Source: Dactylosporangium aurantiacum (lineage in GTDB: Bacteria > Actinomycetota > Actinomycetes > Mycobacteriales > Micromonosporaceae). Taken from it: a stretch of 64,000 bases of DNA. The translations under genes were made by a program, and so were the position numbers. The notes under the pieces were generated by a model. It worked only from the letters and a program-made list of their open reading frames with translations, had not been told where the DNA came from and did no database searches. The stretch covers positions 124,001 through 188,000 of the forward strand of contig NZ_JNYJ01000015.1 of the NCBI RefSeq assembly GCF_000716715.1, written 5' to 3'. Position 1 is the stretch's first letter; every line of letters starts with the position of its first letter. Positions 42,446 through 51,351 of the stretch are shown here, one piece after another.

Positions 42446-45429
42446 GACGGGTCGACGCCGAGCCACGCAAGAGCGGCGCTCACGACTTGGGATCTCAAGT
42501 CGCGACCGACTTGGTGAGCGAGACTCGCAATCATCGGACGGATCACGAACGAGGAATCGGGCTCCGTGGGCTGGACCTCCAACCAGCGGAGGGACTGCCT
42601 GATCCGCTGCTTCACTTCCTCGAGCGTCTGATCGGATGCTACGAGCAGCGCTGGAAGTACGAACGACCCCGACCAGTGACCGGGGTAAGCGGCCAACCAG
42701 GAGTCAGCGGCCTTCAGGACTTCGGCCCGGTACTGCGGACTCAAACCGCCGATTCCGTCGAGCAGGGGGCGGAGAAGGTAGCTGGCCCCTTCGCTCGTCC
42801 CATGCTCGCGCAGCCATCCCATGGCGAGATCATTTGCCTTCGACCGGGCCTCGCCGCGGAGCTCTGCCCGGTCCATCAAGGGACGCAGTACGTATGGCGC
42901 TCGGTTCGTGGTGCTGTGCTCCCGCGCCCAATGCAGGGCGAACTCGATCGCCTGCAGCACCGCCGGGCCTCGCAGGTCTGAATGCGACAGCAGCATCCGC
43001 AGCACGAAGTCGGCCGCCGCGCTTCCGGCATGGTTTGCCAGCCAGCCCAGCGCCACCTCGACCGCCTCTGCGCCGGACGGGGCACGGTGCGTCTGAACAA
43101 GCAGACCAGGCAGCACGAATGCCGCCTCGCCGCGCGATGGCCACGCCTTCAGCCACGCCAGCGCGTGCGCGACAGCATGGGCACGCTCGTCTCCCTTGAG
43201 GTCGTCGCGGCGCAGCAGGAGCGGGCCGAGGACCTGCTCGGCACTGAGGTCATCGTGGTGGCCGGCCAGCCAGACGAGCGCAGCCATGATGATCGGCTGA
43301 GCGTCGGCGGTAGGTAGCGCCCGCAGGGCATATGAAAGGAACGTAATGCGTTCGCTGTCGCGAAGCTGCTCGTGCAACCACGGCTCGACGATGGCGTCCC
43401 AGTGGCTGGAGACTGCGGCCTGCCACGGCGCGGCGTGCAGCAACGTATACAGCGCATGTCCGCCGTCGGGTGACTCGGCGAACGCCGTGCCGAGTTGCGC
43501 CGCGTGCGCGCCGATCCACTCCACGCAGGTGCGCTCCAGCTGGGATGCCTTCTCCGCGGCGCCCGAGTCGATGTGGTCGCCGTGCAGACGGGCCACGTTG
43601 CCGGCTGCGTGGTCCAGCGCGACCGGCGTGGTGAGCAGGGTGTCCAGCAACGTCCGGAGCTCGTCGTCGAAGAGGCGTACTTCGGATTGTGGAGAGATGG
43701 CCTCGACGAGGAACTGGTCGGTGATGATGTCGTGTGCGACCACCAGGTTGTCGCCGGCTTGATCCAGCCAGCCCATGCCACGCAACGTATCGATCAGGCG
43801 ACGGGCCCCGATCTTCCTCGCCGTGGAGGTGTCGAGTACCGGCTGGACGAGCGCTTCAATTGCGGGCTGAGGCAGCGGGCACACGGCGGTGATGAGGGCG
43901 CTTGCCAGAAGTACCGGACGAGGTTCCTTGTCGTGCAGTGGGCCGGCGACGTCATCGGCGGGCTCTTCGACCAGTCCGTCGAGGACGAACCGTTTGTGCA
44001 GCCAGCGCATCAGCTGGCCGCGGCCGGGACCGGTGCGCACGGTCTGGCCCGAGTCCAGTGCCCGCTTCACGTCCTGCGCGATCAGCAGCGTGATGATCGG
44101 GCGGCGTCCGCAGATCTCGATCATCTCGGGTTTCCCGAGCGCGGCAGTGGCTTTACGGGCCACCTGGTGCACGATACGGCCCGCGATCTCCTCCTGGTAT
44201 TCGGTGTCCTGCCGCAGTGTGAGCTGCTCGAACGTTTGCTGTCCACCATGGGCGAGGACCGCGCCGAGCTGGCCGGGGCGGGAGGTGCCCAGCAGCGCCA
44301 GCCGGCCCGACCCGGCGGCGACGCGGGGGAACATCTTGACCAGGAGTTGGGGTATGTCCAGGCCGCCGCACAGATCGAGGTAGTCGAGGATGAGCAGCGT
44401 GCGGGCAGTCGGGTCGCGCAGGATCGCCGCTTCGAGGTGCGCGTTGGTGAGCTGGCCATTGGCCTGGACGTGCAGGACCCGCCAGCCGGCCTTGTCCGCC
44501 AGGATCGCGACCTCGATGCAGGTGCGGGTTTTCCCGGCGCCGGCCTGCCCGGTCAACAGCACGCACGGCTCGGCGGCCTCAGTGAGGCGGCGGAGGATGT
44601 TGGCGGGTGCGGTCGGATGGTCTTTTCCGGGACTGACGAATCCGAGTTGGCTGCTGAGCAGGAACCGCGGCCGGTTGCGAAGGTCGGCGAGCATCGTCCC
44701 GTGCGGCAAGACCCATTCGTCGACCTCGGCGGCGATCGGCGAGTCATTGAACTCATATGGGTCAATGCGCCAGCCGTACCACGCCGCGGCGATGTCGATG
44801 GCGAACCGTGGCGTGCGGTCGCCTGCCAGCAGTGCTCGCCGACCCGCTTCGACCGCCTGGTCGAACGGCAGAACACCGCCGTGTCGCTGTGCCGCGCTGA
44901 GCTCACCGGTCGGGTCGGTGAGCACGCGGGTGAAGCCGGTGCATTCGACGGCCGCGAAGTCGCCGGACGCCACCAGGCGCCGGATGGCCTCGGGGTCGGT
45001 CAACGGTCCGTTGATGAAGAGGTCGGCGCCCCCGCGTGTCTGCCAGTCACGCTTGCCGTATACCCGCGACACCAGCGTCACGGCGTGCCCGTCGAGCACG
45101 ACGACGACGGGCAGCAGCTCGTAGGCCATGAGCATGCCTGCATAGAGCAGTGCCGCGTCGAGGCACGTCGCGCGGCGTGCGGTGAAGACCACCTCGACCG
45201 GAGTACGGATGATCTGCAGCGCGTCCGACGGATGGAAGCTCTCCAGATCGTAGGCGATTCCGCGGCCGGCGAGGTGGTCGTAGATGGCGCGGGCGACTGC
45301 CAGCGGGCCGCCGGGACCTGCCGCGAACTGGTATCTGTCCAGGCTGCCGAGGAGTCGGTCGAGGTGCGGGACGACGTACCGGGAAAGTCCCACCGGGTCG
45401 GCGACTGACCAGGGCGGCCATTCGCTCAT
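41206..45429 (-). CDS. STAND-like NTPase with protease/transglutaminase-like N-terminus and variable 34-residue repeats
   Basis: 1,407 aa as it stands. Residues ~45-140 carry RRATCLDAALLYAGML and LDGHAVTLVSRV; Cys89, His115 and Asp128 or Asp136 fit a transglutaminase-like cysteine catalytic set (inference). Residues 288-301 are Walker A (VLLTGQAGAGKT), 344-352 Walker B (TLLILDYLD), then an AP-ATPase/STAND-like helical region (GTSRPGQLGAVL, GRRPIITLLIAQDV). From ~700 on are helical repeats of ~37 residues, passing at ~1030 into near-identical 34-residue units (YAFAWLDAHPDHDAANFVIQALL). After ~residue 1308 a 34-nt deletion shifts the frame, and an abnormal Pro/Thr/Ser tail runs to 41206. ATGA-coupled to the upstream lipase gene. 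Resembles NTP-dependent conflict (anti-phage) systems. Confidence 0.85.
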   Translation of the reverse strand: MSEWPPWSVADPVGLSRYVVPHLDRLLGSLDRYQFAAGPGGPLAVARAIYDHLAGRGIAYDLESFHPSDALQIIRTPVEVVFTARRATCLDAALLYAGMLMAYELLPVVVVLDGHAVTLVSRVYGKRDWQTRGGADLFINGPLTDPEAIRRLVASGDFAAVECTGFTRVLTDPTGELSAAQRHGGVLPFDQAVEAGRRALLAGDRTPRFAIDIAAAWYGWRIDPYEFNDSPIAAEVDEWVLPHGTMLADLRNRPRFLLSSQLGFVSPGKDHPTAPANILRRLTEAAEPCVLLTGQAGAGKTRTCIEVAILADKAGWRVLHVQANGQLTNAHLEAAILRDPTARTLLILDYLDLCGGLDIPQLLVKMFPRVAAGSGRLALLGTSRPGQLGAVLAHGGQQTFEQLTLRQDTEYQEEIAGRIVHQVARKATAALGKPEMIEICGRRPIITLLIAQDVKRALDSGQTVRTGPGRGQLMRWLHKRFVLDGLVEEPADDVAGPLHDKEPRPVLLASALITAVCPLPQPAIEALVQPVLDTSTARKIGARRLIDTLRGMGWLDQAGDNLVVAHDIITDQFLVEAISPQSEVRLFDDELRTLLDTLLTTPVALDHAAGNVARLHGDHIDSGAAEKASQLERTCVEWIGAHAAQLGTAFAESPDGGHALYTLLHAAPWQAAVSSHWDAIVEPWLHEQLRDSERITFLSYALRALPTADAQPIIMAALVWLAGHHDDLSAEQVLGPLLLRRDDLKGDERAHAVAHALAWLKAWPSRGEAAFVLPGLLVQTHRAPSGAEAVEVALGWLANHAGSAAADFVLRMLLSHSDLRGPAVLQAIEFALHWAREHSTTNRAPYVLRPLMDRAELRGEARSKANDLAMGWLREHGTSEGASYLLRPLLDGIGGLSPQYRAEVLKAADSWLAAYPGHWSGSFVLPALLVASDQTLEEVKQRIRQSLRWLEVQPTEPDSSFVIRPMIASLAHQVGRDLRSQVVSAALAWLGVDPSRPGAGYVLGELLRCDALDAALTTEICAVGINWLDVHAGHDSADYVIQALLKVPSQHDPAAGYAFAWLDAHPDHAHTNYVIQALLKVPDQHDPAAGYAFAWLDTHPDHDAANFVIQALLPLPAHADRAAEYAFAWLDAHPDHDATDYVIQALLKVPSQHDPAAGYAFAWLDAHPDHDVTYFVIQALLPLPAHADRAAEYAFAWLSAHPDHDAANYVIQAVLKVPSQHDPAAEYAFAWLDAHPDHDAANYVIQAVLKVPSQHDPAAGYTFAWLDAHPDHDAANFVIQALLPLPAHADRAAEYAFAWLDTHPDHDNTHTPTGPPSTPSPGSTPTPTTTTPTTSSGICCRCPHTPTGPPSTPSPGSTPTPTTTTPTTSSATCCRCPSMPTGPLPSPSPGSTPTLTIPPPTTSSRPC

Positions 45430-46847
45430 GCCCCGCCTACCTCGAACAGGTCGCTGACCGGGACCGGAACGTTGCCGCCTCCCAACCCGGTAACGGTGAA
45501 GCGGTAGCCGCCGGGTGCCAGTGGCCCGACGGTGACCGACCACTCACTGTCACCGCTGGCCTTGAGCGGCCAGGTCCACCGCTCGCCCGAGTCGAGGGAT
45601 TCGATTTCGGCGCGGACCTCGTCCAGCGGGTCGGCGTCCGGCGCGCACCGTACAGCGATGCTGACCGGCTCGTCCGAGCCGAACGCGTCATCAGCGGCAA
45701 CGGAGAAGCACGGCCGGTCGTACCCGCCAGGCGGTAGCGGGCCGCGCAACTTGCCGGGGTGCTGGGCCTGCATCTTGGCCAGCTTGCCGACGAGATCTCC
45801 GAGGAAGTACTCGCCGACCTGAAGGGCGCTGTGCTTGGCTGGCTGGTACATGTCGCTGTACACGTTGCCCATGTCTGCCGGCGAGGCGGAACAGATGGGT
45901 ACGGTGCCGTCGCCTTCGATGCCCTCGTCGGTGAAGAAGGCGTCCACGCCCTCCGGCAGGTCCACGCCCAGCGTGACCGTTCCGCCTTCCAGCGTCGCGG
46001 ACTGGTTGGTCGGTTGGTGAGTGCCGACGACCGGAAGCAGCGCGTATCGTCGCGGGTCCTCCCGGTCGTTGGCGGCCACCGCGGCTTCGATCTCGCGATG
46101 GAACCGCAGCGCGTCAGCGGCTCGGGCCGGGTCGACGTTGGGTATGCCGACCGTCTCTGCGACCCGCTGCCAGCCCGCAGCCGTACGCAACGCCGGATAG
46201 ACGGGCATGAGCTGGTACACCGACGGGAAGGACCGCATGGCCTCGGTCAAGTCGACGTGGAGCCGTTTGTACCCGTTGGCGAGATATCCCAGCGCCTCCA
46301 ATGAGCCGAGAAATGGGGTGCCGAACGTGACGAGAGCACGGCTGTACCGCCACCCTTCCAGCACCTCCATGAAGTACCGCGCGACCAGGCCGCCCATACT
46401 GTGCGCCAGCAGGATCAGTCGCGCTTCGGGAAGTTGCGCGTGGTGCCGCCAGCGTTCGAGAGCCGGGACCGCCACCTCCAGCAACCGGCGGGCATTGAGG
46501 CGATTGTCCAACCGCCAGTCGTACGGGAACTCGATGAGGTTGGCCGGTCGATGACCGTCGGCGGTGGCACGCTCGACGATGAAGTTTCGTTCGATGTGCG
46601 CGATCAGCCGGGAGTATCCGTCGATCTTGACGAGGCCGCCGACCATGTGGGCGTCCGGCATGATCTTCACCGCCGAAACGTCTGCGTCGTCGCCGAGCGA
46701 GAGATCTCGTACGGCTCGAGCGGGTTTGGCGGCGGTCGAGCCGATCAATCTGTGGGACGGCCCCCAGATGGTGCGCCCGCCGCGCTCCAGTACGCTTCCG
46801 GTGATTCCTGGCAGCACCACGATGACGTCCCGCAGGCGACGCTTCAT
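45426..46847 (-). CDS. LCAT-like lipase/acyltransferase (alpha/beta hydrolase)
   Basis: 473 aa from ATG 46847, with an AAAGGTG ribosome site. Opens DVIVVLPGITGSVLERGGRTIWG (oxyanion-region Pro-Gly-Ile-x-Gly-Ser, as in lecithin:cholesterol acyltransferases), IEFPYDWRLDNRLNARRLLE, nucleophile elbow LLAHSMGGLVARYFME, and DGTVPICSA near the acid/His end with KHSALQVGEYF supplying the likely His. The C-terminal ~100 residues form a beta-sandwich-like tail. No signal peptide, so it probably acts inside the cell, on membrane lipid. Coupled (ATGA) to the STAND-like gene, it could be that system's toxic effector. Not a standard housekeeping lipase context. Confidence 0.85.
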   Translation of the reverse strand: MKRRLRDVIVVLPGITGSVLERGGRTIWGPSHRLIGSTAAKPARAVRDLSLGDDADVSAVKIMPDAHMVGGLVKIDGYSRLIAHIERNFIVERATADGHRPANLIEFPYDWRLDNRLNARRLLEVAVPALERWRHHAQLPEARLILLAHSMGGLVARYFMEVLEGWRYSRALVTFGTPFLGSLEALGYLANGYKRLHVDLTEAMRSFPSVYQLMPVYPALRTAAGWQRVAETVGIPNVDPARAADALRFHREIEAAVAANDREDPRRYALLPVVGTHQPTNQSATLEGGTVTLGVDLPEGVDAFFTDEGIEGDGTVPICSASPADMGNVYSDMYQPAKHSALQVGEYFLGDLVGKLAKMQAQHPGKLRGPLPPGGYDRPCFSVAADDAFGSDEPVSIAVRCAPDADPLDEVRAEIESLDSGERWTWPLKASGDSEWSVTVGPLAPGGYRFTVTGLGGGNVPVPVSDLFEVGGA

Positions 46848-46984
46848 GTTCACCTTTATAGACGCCAACCGGGGTGATCTCGAAGCGCCGGCGGTGAACT
46901 GGCCGACCGACGGATTGATCAAGCCGAGTGGACGGGCGCCACCGCCGGCTCGGCTCCGACGGCTACCTGGACGAAGCGTTTTCC

Positions 46985-47131
46985 TCACCGCTCGCCATGG
47001 GTGCGGCAGATCGGCAGGGCGCCGCGCTGGTCGGTGCTGCCGTTGCGGATCGACACGCGGCCGTCCTCGTGGTCGAAGCGCTCGCCCTCGCACAGGGGGC
47101 ACCGCAGGCGTGGCCTGGTGGTGTCCGGCAC
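46985..47131 (-). CDS. Very small Cys-rich (zinc-ribbon-like) protein
   Basis: 48 aa from GTG 47131 (or 54 aa from GTG 47149, which would overlap the condensation-domain gene by 8 nt). The sequence has RCPLCEGERFDHEDGRV and LPICRTHGER: CPxC plus CRTH could bind one zinc. Codon use is typical of the genome. It ends at 46985, about 140 nt from the divergent-side lipase start. No family recognised; its tight coupling to the NRPS-type gene suggests a partner role. Confidence 0.6.
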   Translation of the reverse strand: MPDTTRPRLRCPLCEGERFDHEDGRVSIRNGSTDQRGALPICRTHGER

Positions 47132-47141
47132 CGCTCGATCA

Positions 47142-48392
47142 TCAACCACGGCCGGCGACGATGATCGACTCCATGGTGCGGGCGACGGCCTCCGCGTCGG
47201 CCCGGGACAGGAACGCGGTGTCCACGTCGACGGTGAGGACGAGGGCGCCGGGCTCGTCGTCGATGTGCAGGAACAGCGGCTCGGTCGGGCCGGTCGAGGC
47301 GCCGACCCACGCGAAGACGCCGTCGGCGGTGGACGGCTCGGCGGTGGTCCCGCGCTGGGTGCGCCGGTCGTTGTAGCACACCGTGCGGGTGACGTCGGTG
47401 CCCGCGCCGGCGAGCAGCTCGGCGAGCTGGAGCGGGTTGTAGTAGGCGTGCTTGTGCGCGGCCAGCGACGCCCGGGCGACCCGGCCGAGGGCGTCGTCGA
47501 GGGGGCCGGACACGTCGGCGACGCAGAGGCCGAGCTGGGCGAGCGGGCTGACCACCTCGGCGAGGCCGGTGCGGAACCGGTTGCTCACCAGGTGCCGCAC
47601 CGCGACCTGGTCGGTGCCGGTGACCCGGCCGACGGCCATCATGAACGCGGTGGACAGGATCGTGGCCGGGTCGACGCCGGTACGCGCGGAGACGGCGGCC
47701 ACCGCGGACGCCATCGCCGGCGACGTGAACCGGGCCTTCGGGAACCGCTGCGGGTCCGGGGTCAGCGACGGGGACAGCGGCGTGACCGACGGCAGGTGCC
47801 GCTCCCAGTGCCGGACGGCGGCGGCGCTCTGGCGTTCGCCGGACGGGGAGCGCTGCCAGGCGGCCAGCTCCAGCGGCTGCGGGCCGGTGACCGGGGTGGC
47901 GACGCGGGCGGTGGCCTCGGCGACCATGACCCCCGCGCCGACGGCGTCGGTCACCAGGTGCGGCATGATCACGACGAGCCGCTCGGGGCGGCCGTCGCGG
48001 CAGACGACCGCGGCCCGCAGCGGCCAGTCCGCGGCCAGGTCCGGCTCGGCCGTCCGGTACGCGTGCTCGACCTCGCCGGCGAACCCGAGCGGGTCGGGCG
48101 TCTCGTACACCTCGACGGTCAGCGTCCCGCCGGCGTGGACCTCCTGCAGCGGGCCCTCGTCGTGGCGCAGCCGGGTGCGGAAGGACTGGTACCGCTCCAG
48201 TGAGTACCGCAGCTCGCCGACGACGTCGGCGACGGTGGTGCCCGGTGCGACCGGCTGGTGGCCGCCCATCGGCAGCCACGACCGCTCGCGGTCCATGGTC
48301 AGCAGCATCGACCGCTGGCCCCAGGTCAGTTCGGCGACGCCGCTGCCCTCGCCGCGGAACGCGACGTCGATCCGATCCATTACGTCAACCAT
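47142..48392 (-). CDS. Stand-alone condensation-domain protein (NRPS/PapA-like)
   Basis: 416 aa. WGQRSMLLTMDRERSWLPMGG opening as in condensation (C) domains. The active-site region MPHLVTDAVGAGVM is a variant of HHxxxDG in which the first His is Pro and the catalytic His-x3-Asp is kept. NDRRTQRG follows later. Similar free C domains join acyl or aminoacyl groups to an amine or hydroxyl (PapA-type acyltransferases, lantibiotic-like lyases). No other NRPS gene is nearby, so the substrate must be small or supplied elsewhere. Confidence 0.85.
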   Translation of the reverse strand: MVDVMDRIDVAFRGEGSGVAELTWGQRSMLLTMDRERSWLPMGGHQPVAPGTTVADVVGELRYSLERYQSFRTRLRHDEGPLQEVHAGGTLTVEVYETPDPLGFAGEVEHAYRTAEPDLAADWPLRAAVVCRDGRPERLVVIMPHLVTDAVGAGVMVAEATARVATPVTGPQPLELAAWQRSPSGERQSAAAVRHWERHLPSVTPLSPSLTPDPQRFPKARFTSPAMASAVAAVSARTGVDPATILSTAFMMAVGRVTGTDQVAVRHLVSNRFRTGLAEVVSPLAQLGLCVADVSGPLDDALGRVARASLAAHKHAYYNPLQLAELLAGAGTDVTRTVCYNDRRTQRGTTAEPSTADGVFAWVGASTGPTEPLFLHIDDEPGALVLTVDVDTAFLSRADAEAVARTMESIIVAGRG

Positions 48393-48438
48393 CGACGGAC
48401 CACCCTCATGCTCAGCGCGACCGCCGACAGCGTAGCGC

Positions 48439-49071
48439 TCACGGCACGAGATGGATGCGGACCTTTCTGGCGGTGACCGCGGCCTCCTCGAGCACGGCGA
48501 GCCGCGGCTCCGGCACCTCCAGCAGGTGTGGGTGCCGCAGCGCCGCGAGCCGCTCCAGCCGCGGGTCCTCCAGGACCAGGTCGATCATCGGGCGGTCGCC
48601 ACCGCAGACGAGCGCGGCGAGGTCGGTGCGGCCGGACAGGATCCGGGCGGCGATGTCCGCCGTCTCCCCGACGGCGGCGTCGGTCTGGTTGCCGCGGCGG
48701 CGGGCGTACCGCTGCTGCGACCATCCACCGGCGGCGGTGCGGCCCTGCACGTAGAACCGCTCGACCTTGGACGACTCGAGGGTGGTGCCGTCGGCGACCC
48801 CGGCCGCCGCGGCGCCCCGGCGCACGAGCAGCAGCCCGATCCGCGGTGGGCTGGCCAGGCCCTGCAGCAGCGCGTCGATGTCGGCGACCCCGTCCAGGCC
48901 GGGCGGTGGATGCAGGGTCGCGGTGTCGCCGTTGCTGGCCCCGGTCAGCGTGAGCGCGTCCTCGGTGGCGCCGTTGTGCCGGCCGTAGAACCCGTCGAGC
49001 CACCCCTTGAGCCGCTCCGGGGAGATCTCCACCCACCGTCCCCCGCCGGCCGCGGGCCGCGCCTTCACCAT
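48439..49071 (-). CDS. acVLRF1-family peptidyl-tRNA hydrolase/release factor
   Basis: 210 aa. eRF1/Vms1-like: PERLKGWLDGFYGRHNGATEDAL, LHPPPGL, LLVRRGAAAAGV, and RTAAGGWSQQRYARRRGNQ, in which the Gln after GGWSQ corresponds to the catalytic loop. Actinobacterial VLRF1 proteins release nascent chains from peptidyl-tRNA on split 50S subunits in ribosome quality control. ATG 49071 gives the family length. Confidence 0.88.
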   Translation of the reverse strand: MVKARPAAGGGRWVEISPERLKGWLDGFYGRHNGATEDALTLTGASNGDTATLHPPPGLDGVADIDALLQGLASPPRIGLLLVRRGAAAAGVADGTTLESSKVERFYVQGRTAAGGWSQQRYARRRGNQTDAAVGETADIAARILSGRTDLAALVCGGDRPMIDLVLEDPRLERLAALRHPHLLEVPEPRLAVLEEAAVTARKVRIHLVP

Positions 49072-49138
49072 GCCGCCCAGTCTGCCCCAACCGGGCCGGG
49101 CCGGGTCGCGTCAGGCCGCGCCGGGCCGCGCCGGCGGC

Positions 49139-49483
49139 TCAGGTGGCGTGCACGAACAGCAGGGGCACCAGGACCACGACACCGACGATCGCGACCGAGG
49201 ACAGCACGCCGCGCCAGGTGCGCAGGAACCGCCGGATCCGGCGGCGCAGCCCGCGGCGGCGGGGGCGCGGGCTCGGGTCGTCCGGTGTCGCCGCGAAGAT
49301 CTCCAGCCAGAGGCCGCCGAGCAGGGCGACCGGTGAGGCGACCGCGACGACGACCAGCCGGGCACCGGTCAGCGGCGGCATGTGGCTCACGACGATCGCG
49401 GTCAGCGCGGCCACCAGCACGGCGACGGCAAGCTGCGCGACGGCACGCAACCGTCCCTGCACGCCACCTCCCTGTGTCGGCAC
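49139..49483 (-). CDS. Small membrane protein
   Basis: 114 aa. Three hydrophobic stretches (LAVAVLVAALTAIVV; LVVVAVASPVALLGGLWLEIF; VLSSVAIVGVVVLVPLLFV), with a strongly basic loop RPRRRGLRRRIRRFLRTWR between the second and third. No family recognised. A later start near 49462 is possible. Close behind the histidine kinase gene on the same strand. Confidence 0.65.
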   Translation of the reverse strand: MPTQGGGVQGRLRAVAQLAVAVLVAALTAIVVSHMPPLTGARLVVVAVASPVALLGGLWLEIFAATPDDPSPRPRRRGLRRRIRRFLRTWRGVLSSVAIVGVVVLVPLLFVHAT

Positions 49484-49519
49484 CAGCGTAGGGGCCGGCG
49501 GCGGCGGGAGGCACCCGCT

Positions 49520-50614
49520 TCACCCGGCAGCGTGAACGCCGTCGCTGCCCGCGGGCCGGAGGAACCCGGCGACCACCTCCCACCCGTCGCCGTGCGGCCC
49601 GTAGCGCAGCGTCCCGCCGGCGGCGCGCACGTCGGCGTCGAGGCTGCGCAGCCCGTACCCGCCGCCGGTGCCCGTCCGGCGCCGGGCCCGCCCCGCGGGG
49701 TGGCTGGTGAGCCGCAGCGTCCAACCGGCGGCGTCCTCGTCGAGGGCGGCGCGCAGCGTGGCTCCCGGCCCGTCGTGCCGCAGCGCGTTCGTGGCCGCCT
49801 CCCCGACCAGCCGCAACGCCACCTCCCGCGGCGCCGGTGGCAGCCGCGCGATGTCGTGCGGCAGCGTCTCGGGCACGACCAGTCCCGCCTCCCGCAGCGC
49901 GTCGAGCCGCTCGGCCAGGGTGGCCTCCGTGTCCCGCCGGTCCTCCTCGGCCAGCGCGAGACGGACCTCGGCGAGGGCGTCCCGGCCGGCCCGCAGGACG
50001 GTGTCGAGGCGCTGCTCGTCGGCGGGGGCCAGCCGCGCGGTCGCGCGCAGCGCCTCGCCCTGCACCAGCATGACCGTCATCGTGTGGGCGAGGCTGTCGT
50101 GCAGCCGCCGGGCCAGCCGCTCCCGGGCGCGCGCGCCGGCCGCTGCCTGGTCGGCGAGGCGCCGCTCCAGGCGCAGCCGGGCGACGGTGGCCCGCTCCCG
50201 CAGGTGCTCGCCGCGTTCGACGCCGGCGAGCCAGGTGACGATCAGCGCCACGGCCGCCAGCACCCCGCCCTCGACCGGGCCGCGCCGGATCGCGCCGGCC
50301 ACCGTGACCACCGCCGCGGCCACGCCGCACATCCCCCAGCGCACCGCCGGTGACCGGTGCGTCGCCGCCGTGTACATCGCCAGGCTCACCGGCAGGTACC
50401 CCACCGCCCGGCCCATCCCGAGCAGCGAGTGCGCCGCCGTCGCCACGCTGATCACGGCGAGCGCGGTGCCGGGCGCGCGGTGCCGCCAGACCAGCGGGAC
50501 CAGCTGTGCGACGGCCAGCGGGACGCTGAGCACGGTGCCGGACAGCGCGTACAGCGTGACCAGCGTCGCGTACAGCGCCACGTCGATCACGATCCGCCAG
50601 TGCGCCCGCAGCAT
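49520..50614 (-). CDS. Sensor histidine kinase (HisKA_3 type)
   Basis: 364 aa. Five or so N-terminal hydrophobic helices (IVIDVALYATLVTLYAL ... GVLAAVALIVTWLAGV), a coiled linker, the dimerisation/phospho-His box RERLARRLHDSLAHTMTVMLVQG, and an ATP-binding domain with LVGEAATNALRHDGPGA (N box). Divergent from its presumed response regulator at 50641, sharing a 26-nt gap. Signal unknown. Confidence 0.92.
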   Translation of the reverse strand: MLRAHWRIVIDVALYATLVTLYALSGTVLSVPLAVAQLVPLVWRHRAPGTALAVISVATAAHSLLGMGRAVGYLPVSLAMYTAATHRSPAVRWGMCGVAAAVVTVAGAIRRGPVEGGVLAAVALIVTWLAGVERGEHLRERATVARLRLERRLADQAAAGARARERLARRLHDSLAHTMTVMLVQGEALRATARLAPADEQRLDTVLRAGRDALAEVRLALAEEDRRDTEATLAERLDALREAGLVVPETLPHDIARLPPAPREVALRLVGEAATNALRHDGPGATLRAALDEDAAGWTLRLTSHPAGRARRRTGTGGGYGLRSLDADVRAAGGTLRYGPHGDGWEVVAGFLRPAGSDGVHAAG

Positions 50615-50640
50615 GGTTCCCCTGACCTATCATCGGCCGG

Positions 50641-51267
50641 GTGATCCGGCTCGCCGTCGTCGACGACCAGGCGCTCGTCCGTGAGGGGCTCGCCCTGATC
50701 CTCGGCGCGGAGCCCGACATCGAGGTGGTCGCCGGGTTCGCCGACGGCGCCGACCTCCTGCGTGACCCGGTCCCCGCCGACATCATCCTGATGGACCTGT
50801 ACCTGCCGGGCGCCGACGGGGTCGCGACCATGCGCCAGCTGCGGTCCCGGCAGCCCGAGGTCAAGGTGCTGATGCTGACGACCGTGGGCAGCGCGGCGGA
50901 CGTCCAGCGGGCGCTGGCCGCGGGCGCCGACGGGTTCGTGCTCAAGGACGCCACCGGCGCCGAGCTCGCCGCGGCGGTGCGTGGCGCGCACGCCGGGGTG
51001 CGGCCGCTGAGCGCGTCGGCCGCCGAGCTGCTGTGGCCGCGCCCGGCGCCGGCTGCCGGGCGCGGCCCCGACCTGAGCACGCTCACACCCCGCGAGCGGG
51101 AGGTCCTGGAGCTGCTCGGGCAGGGGCTGGGCAACCGGGAGATCGCCGGGGTGCTCGCGCTCGCCGAGCGGACCGTCAAGACCCACGTCAGCAACGTGCT
51201 GGCGAAGCTGGACGTGGCCAGCCGCACCCAGGCGGCGCTGCTGGCCCGGCAGCTGCCCGGCCGGTAG
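50641..51267 (+). CDS. LuxR-type (NarL family) response regulator
   Basis: 208 aa from GTG 50641. Receiver: Asp8/Asp9 (VVDDQ), phospho-Asp52 (LMDLYLPG), Thr (LTTVGS) and Lys (VLKDAT). Output: LTPREREVLELLGQGLGNREIAGVLALAERTVKTHVSNVLAKLDVASRTQAAL. Almost certainly paired with the divergent kinase. Confidence 0.94.
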   Translation: MIRLAVVDDQALVREGLALILGAEPDIEVVAGFADGADLLRDPVPADIILMDLYLPGADGVATMRQLRSRQPEVKVLMLTTVGSAADVQRALAAGADGFVLKDATGAELAAAVRGAHAGVRPLSASAAELLWPRPAPAAGRGPDLSTLTPREREVLELLGQGLGNREIAGVLALAERTVKTHVSNVLAKLDVASRTQAALLARQLPGR

Positions 51268-51351
51268 GTCCTCGGGCAGGTACGAAAGGGCCGGTCGGGC
51301 TACGTCCTTCGCCGCTTCCGGCGCGCCGGCGCCCGTGGCAGGCTGCGACGG

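Noticed and set aside
46928..47164. Plus-strand 78-residue frame over the small Cys-rich gene
   Set aside because: The minus strand reading has CPxC/CRTH motifs and better codon use; the plus frame lacks a start signal.
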